Assembly: GCA_950022655.1 (NCBI GenBank)
Contig: OX465583.1
Span: 67,321,652 to 67,385,651 of the forward strand
Origin: Alentia gelatinosa
Lineage: Eukaryota; Annelida; Polychaeta; Phyllodocida; Polynoidae
Reading direction: 5' to 3'
DNA length: 64,000 bases
In this document: piece after piece, positions 62,633 through 64,000 of the stretch
Position numbering within the stretch: the first letter of the stretch is position 1
Layout: the number at the start of each line of letters is the position of its first letter
Position numbers and translations under genes: made by a program
Notes under the pieces: model-generated
Seen by the model: the letters and a program-made list of their open reading frames with translations, nothing else
What the model was told of the DNA's origin: nothing
The model's database searches: none

Positions 62633-62706
62633 ATATTAATATGAAGTTATGTAATAAGGTTTATGATAATTATCATATACCTTATTACATAACTTCATAT
62701 TAATAT
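62633..62706. repeat. 74-bp near-perfect AT-rich palindrome
   Basis: A 28-base arm (62633-62660) is the exact reverse complement of 62679-62706, and the centre atgataattatcat (62663-62676) is itself a perfect palindrome. Only the dinucleotide pairs flanking the centre break the symmetry. Such a cruciform-capable sequence is unstable over time, so it is either young or maintained. No TSD or second copy seen. Confidence 0.95.
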
Positions 62707-62709
62707 CAC

Positions 62710-63015
62710 ATTAATATGCCGTCCAGTAAGGTCGACATTAAATTTTACTTCTTTTACTGCCATAAAATTCAATAAAATTTTATTCTCCCAGCCACTGCTT
62801 CTCTCCTTCCATCCAGGGATGGGGAAATTCTATTAAGTGGATCAGACATTTGCTAGCCATTCGCTTGAGAGTCGGATGTCACATGCGCATTCTCATGAAT
62901 ATGATACCGACATGGGACAATATTAAAACCTTTTAATATTGTCACTTGTGTTTCTCAAGTTTACAGGTATTCGCATCATCGCATTGTCCCAGTCTCATGG
63001 CACCGCACGAGAGTT
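62710..63015. other. No recognisable feature
   Basis: Contains a short inverted pair, gacaatattaaaa / ttttaatattgtc (62915-62942). Otherwise unassigned. Confidence 0.4.
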
Positions 63016-63020
63016 TATAA

Positions 63021-63231
63021 AGGGCACAATCCACCAGGCCGATTTCTCACCCGATCGATTGTTCCTAGGACCTTAAGAGGATGCTCACGTATTGTAATTC
63101 ATTTAATTCTGATAAAAATAGTTTAATAAATGACCATTTTCAAAGATTTGAGAAATTACAGGGCATCCGATAATAATCGGCGATTGTCTGGCTACGGAAT
63201 CGGCTACCGTCGGTCCAGTGGAATTCTGCCT
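63021..63231 (+). mobile_element. S2: small PIF/Harbinger-like MITE
   Basis: agggcacaatccaccaggcc and the inverted ggtccagtggaattctgcct are the ends. TAA flanks both sides (63018-63020 and 63232-63234). The interior is nearly the same as S1. This TSD assigns the S family to the TWA-target group. Confidence 0.9.
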
Positions 63232-63294
63232 TAATACTTATGTGGCGTTTCCACCTGCCAAGAAAATGCAACCGATTATATGCAACCTGTACAA

Positions 63295-64000
63295 ACATCG
63301 GTCAGTGGTTCAACTTCACTCTCCTAGCAGAGATCCTGCGCTCTACTTCCTGCGGCCGCTTATATCTCTGCTCCGACCTATATTTTTTGACAAATCTGTC
63401 CCATCCGCCTGTTTTTCAAATATCTTAAATTCTGAGGGCTTTTTGGGGTATTTTGTGCCCTACTTGTGAATAGAGAGGAACATATTTATAGGGTTTCCGT
63501 TTTCTGTTACTATTTCTGTCAAGCCAGACATAATCTCTGGGATTACTTTCTACAGTGGAAAGCACCTCATGTGTCATTGGGTTTGGTTTTATCAACAAGA
63601 CCCATGTGCTCCTTTGAAGGGATAGTCTAATCAACTGCAGATTCACATAATAAAATGGTTTAAAGCTGAAAAAAAACCCAACTGGATTGTCTGTGAAGCA
63701 CATTTAACAATTCCTACATTCACAACTCATAATATATCAGTTGTTTGAGTTTCATAACTTTTGACAGTTGCCTTGTTTTGAAACTGAAATTTTAGCTTGT
63801 TTCCCTTGTTCTTAGTGGATACACAGGGAACCAGAGTTGGGTTGAGGCAGAGATTAGTAAGTGCTACTGCCGCGAAAAATCTGCTGGCAGAGTGGTTCAA
63901 CTTGAGAAAGTACTGGTGTGCATAATCGGTGGTGGTCAGCAAAAATGCTATTTTCCGATGGAAAACTGAGGCATTCGCCGACCAATTTTTGACACTCAAA
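63295..64000 (-). mobile_element. Y2: dispersed repeat, runs off the window
   Basis: Inverted copy of Y1 (gcagagatcctgcgctctac, gcggccgct, ataatctctgggattacttt, aacttttgacagttgccttg, gggttgaggcagagattag). The minus-strand frames at 63425-63703 and 63727-63999 fall inside it. Y1 does not keep these frames open, so they are not supported as protein. The far end lies beyond 64000. Confidence 0.78.

Noticed and set aside
63425..63999. Two minus-strand genes at the window edge
   Set aside because: They fall inside repeat Y2. The equivalent region in Y1 has a different frame pattern, so coding conservation is not supported.

Overview
This is a eukaryotic window, almost certainly from an invertebrate animal genome. 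CpG dinucleotides are common even in old repeats, there are tRNA-derived SINEs with (CAAA)n tails, long (TA)n, (CATA)n and (CT)n microsatellites, and a very dense, diverse load of miniature inverted-repeat elements (MITEs). No bacterial operons, rRNA, genuine tRNA, CRISPR array or viral genes are visible. I cannot name the phylum; a lophotrochozoan or lancelet-like genome would fit, but that is inference. No long open reading frame exists (the longest is about 165 codons and has no recognisable domain), so the window reads as intergenic or intronic sequence. Candidate gene signals are limited to one short candidate exon near 61.53 kb, a weaker one near 7.1 kb, a CpG-rich promoter-like block at 24.19-24.53 kb with NRF-1, CCAAT, ETS and YY1 type sites, and a GC-rich block at 12.0-12.46 kb with two perfect full CRE sites.

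The repeats fall into families that can be defined inside the window because each has two or more copies. Several carry readable termini and target-site duplications (TSDs). There is a PIF/Harbinger-like group with TAA/TTA TSDs (families here called B, C, D, O, S, probably I). There is a Mutator-like group with 9-bp TSDs (family F, five long copies). One CACTA/EnSpm-like family has CACTG ends and 3-bp TSDs (K). A possible TTAA-target family (E) and pogo/Tigger-like terminal fragments are also present. Further dispersed families are G, H, J, L, M, N, Q, T, V and Y, with less certain class. Nested insertions are frequent and some can be checked against an empty site in another copy: K in T, a two-hairpin element in T, a SINE in F, S in E, N' in N, O1 in an outer element.

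The most unusual signal is a superfamily of about 25 loci that I call two-hairpin elements. Most have a long hairpin HP1 followed by a second inverted-repeat unit HP2. HP1 stems are unrelated between subfamilies, yet the loop-proximal core is repeatedly a short palindrome of the type CTCGGCTNCGCCTCG. The HP2 boundary pairs differ between subfamilies but stay complementary within each one: TTATCCTACCCC with GGGGTAGGATAA, TTATCTCACCCC with GGGGTGAGATAA, TTATCTTAGCC with GGCTAAGATAA, TTTACTATATACCC with GGGTATATAGTAAA. HP2 often also carries a block close to TTAAGYCTATGGAGA. No coding capacity is seen in any copy.

Layout: 0-2.3 kb minisatellite, giant hairpin, K/T nest, D1; 2.4-4.7 kb F1 and duplicated TA-microsatellite block; 5.3-9.3 kb T, two-hairpin elements and a local duplication; 9.7-11.7 kb G1, F2; 11.8-13.8 kb CRE block and two-hairpin elements; 15-17.3 kb T and F3 with a complete SINE; 17.9-19.0 kb C1, B1; 19.5-22.5 kb pogo-like end, telomere-like repeat, O1; 22.6-25.2 kb second SINE, promoter-like block, satellites; 26.9-31.1 kb CT tract, H1, I, B2, F4; 31.4-35.7 kb E, M, two-hairpin, O2, V; 36-42 kb tandem repeats, F5, B3, L, K2, M; 42-48 kb B, N, E, L2, C2; 48-53 kb Q, L3, 17-bp minisatellite, D2, G3, Y1; 53-58.6 kb two-hairpin elements, H2, N', E/S; 60-64 kb TA repeat, hairpin, I3, J array, candidate exon, D3, AT palindrome, S2, Y2.
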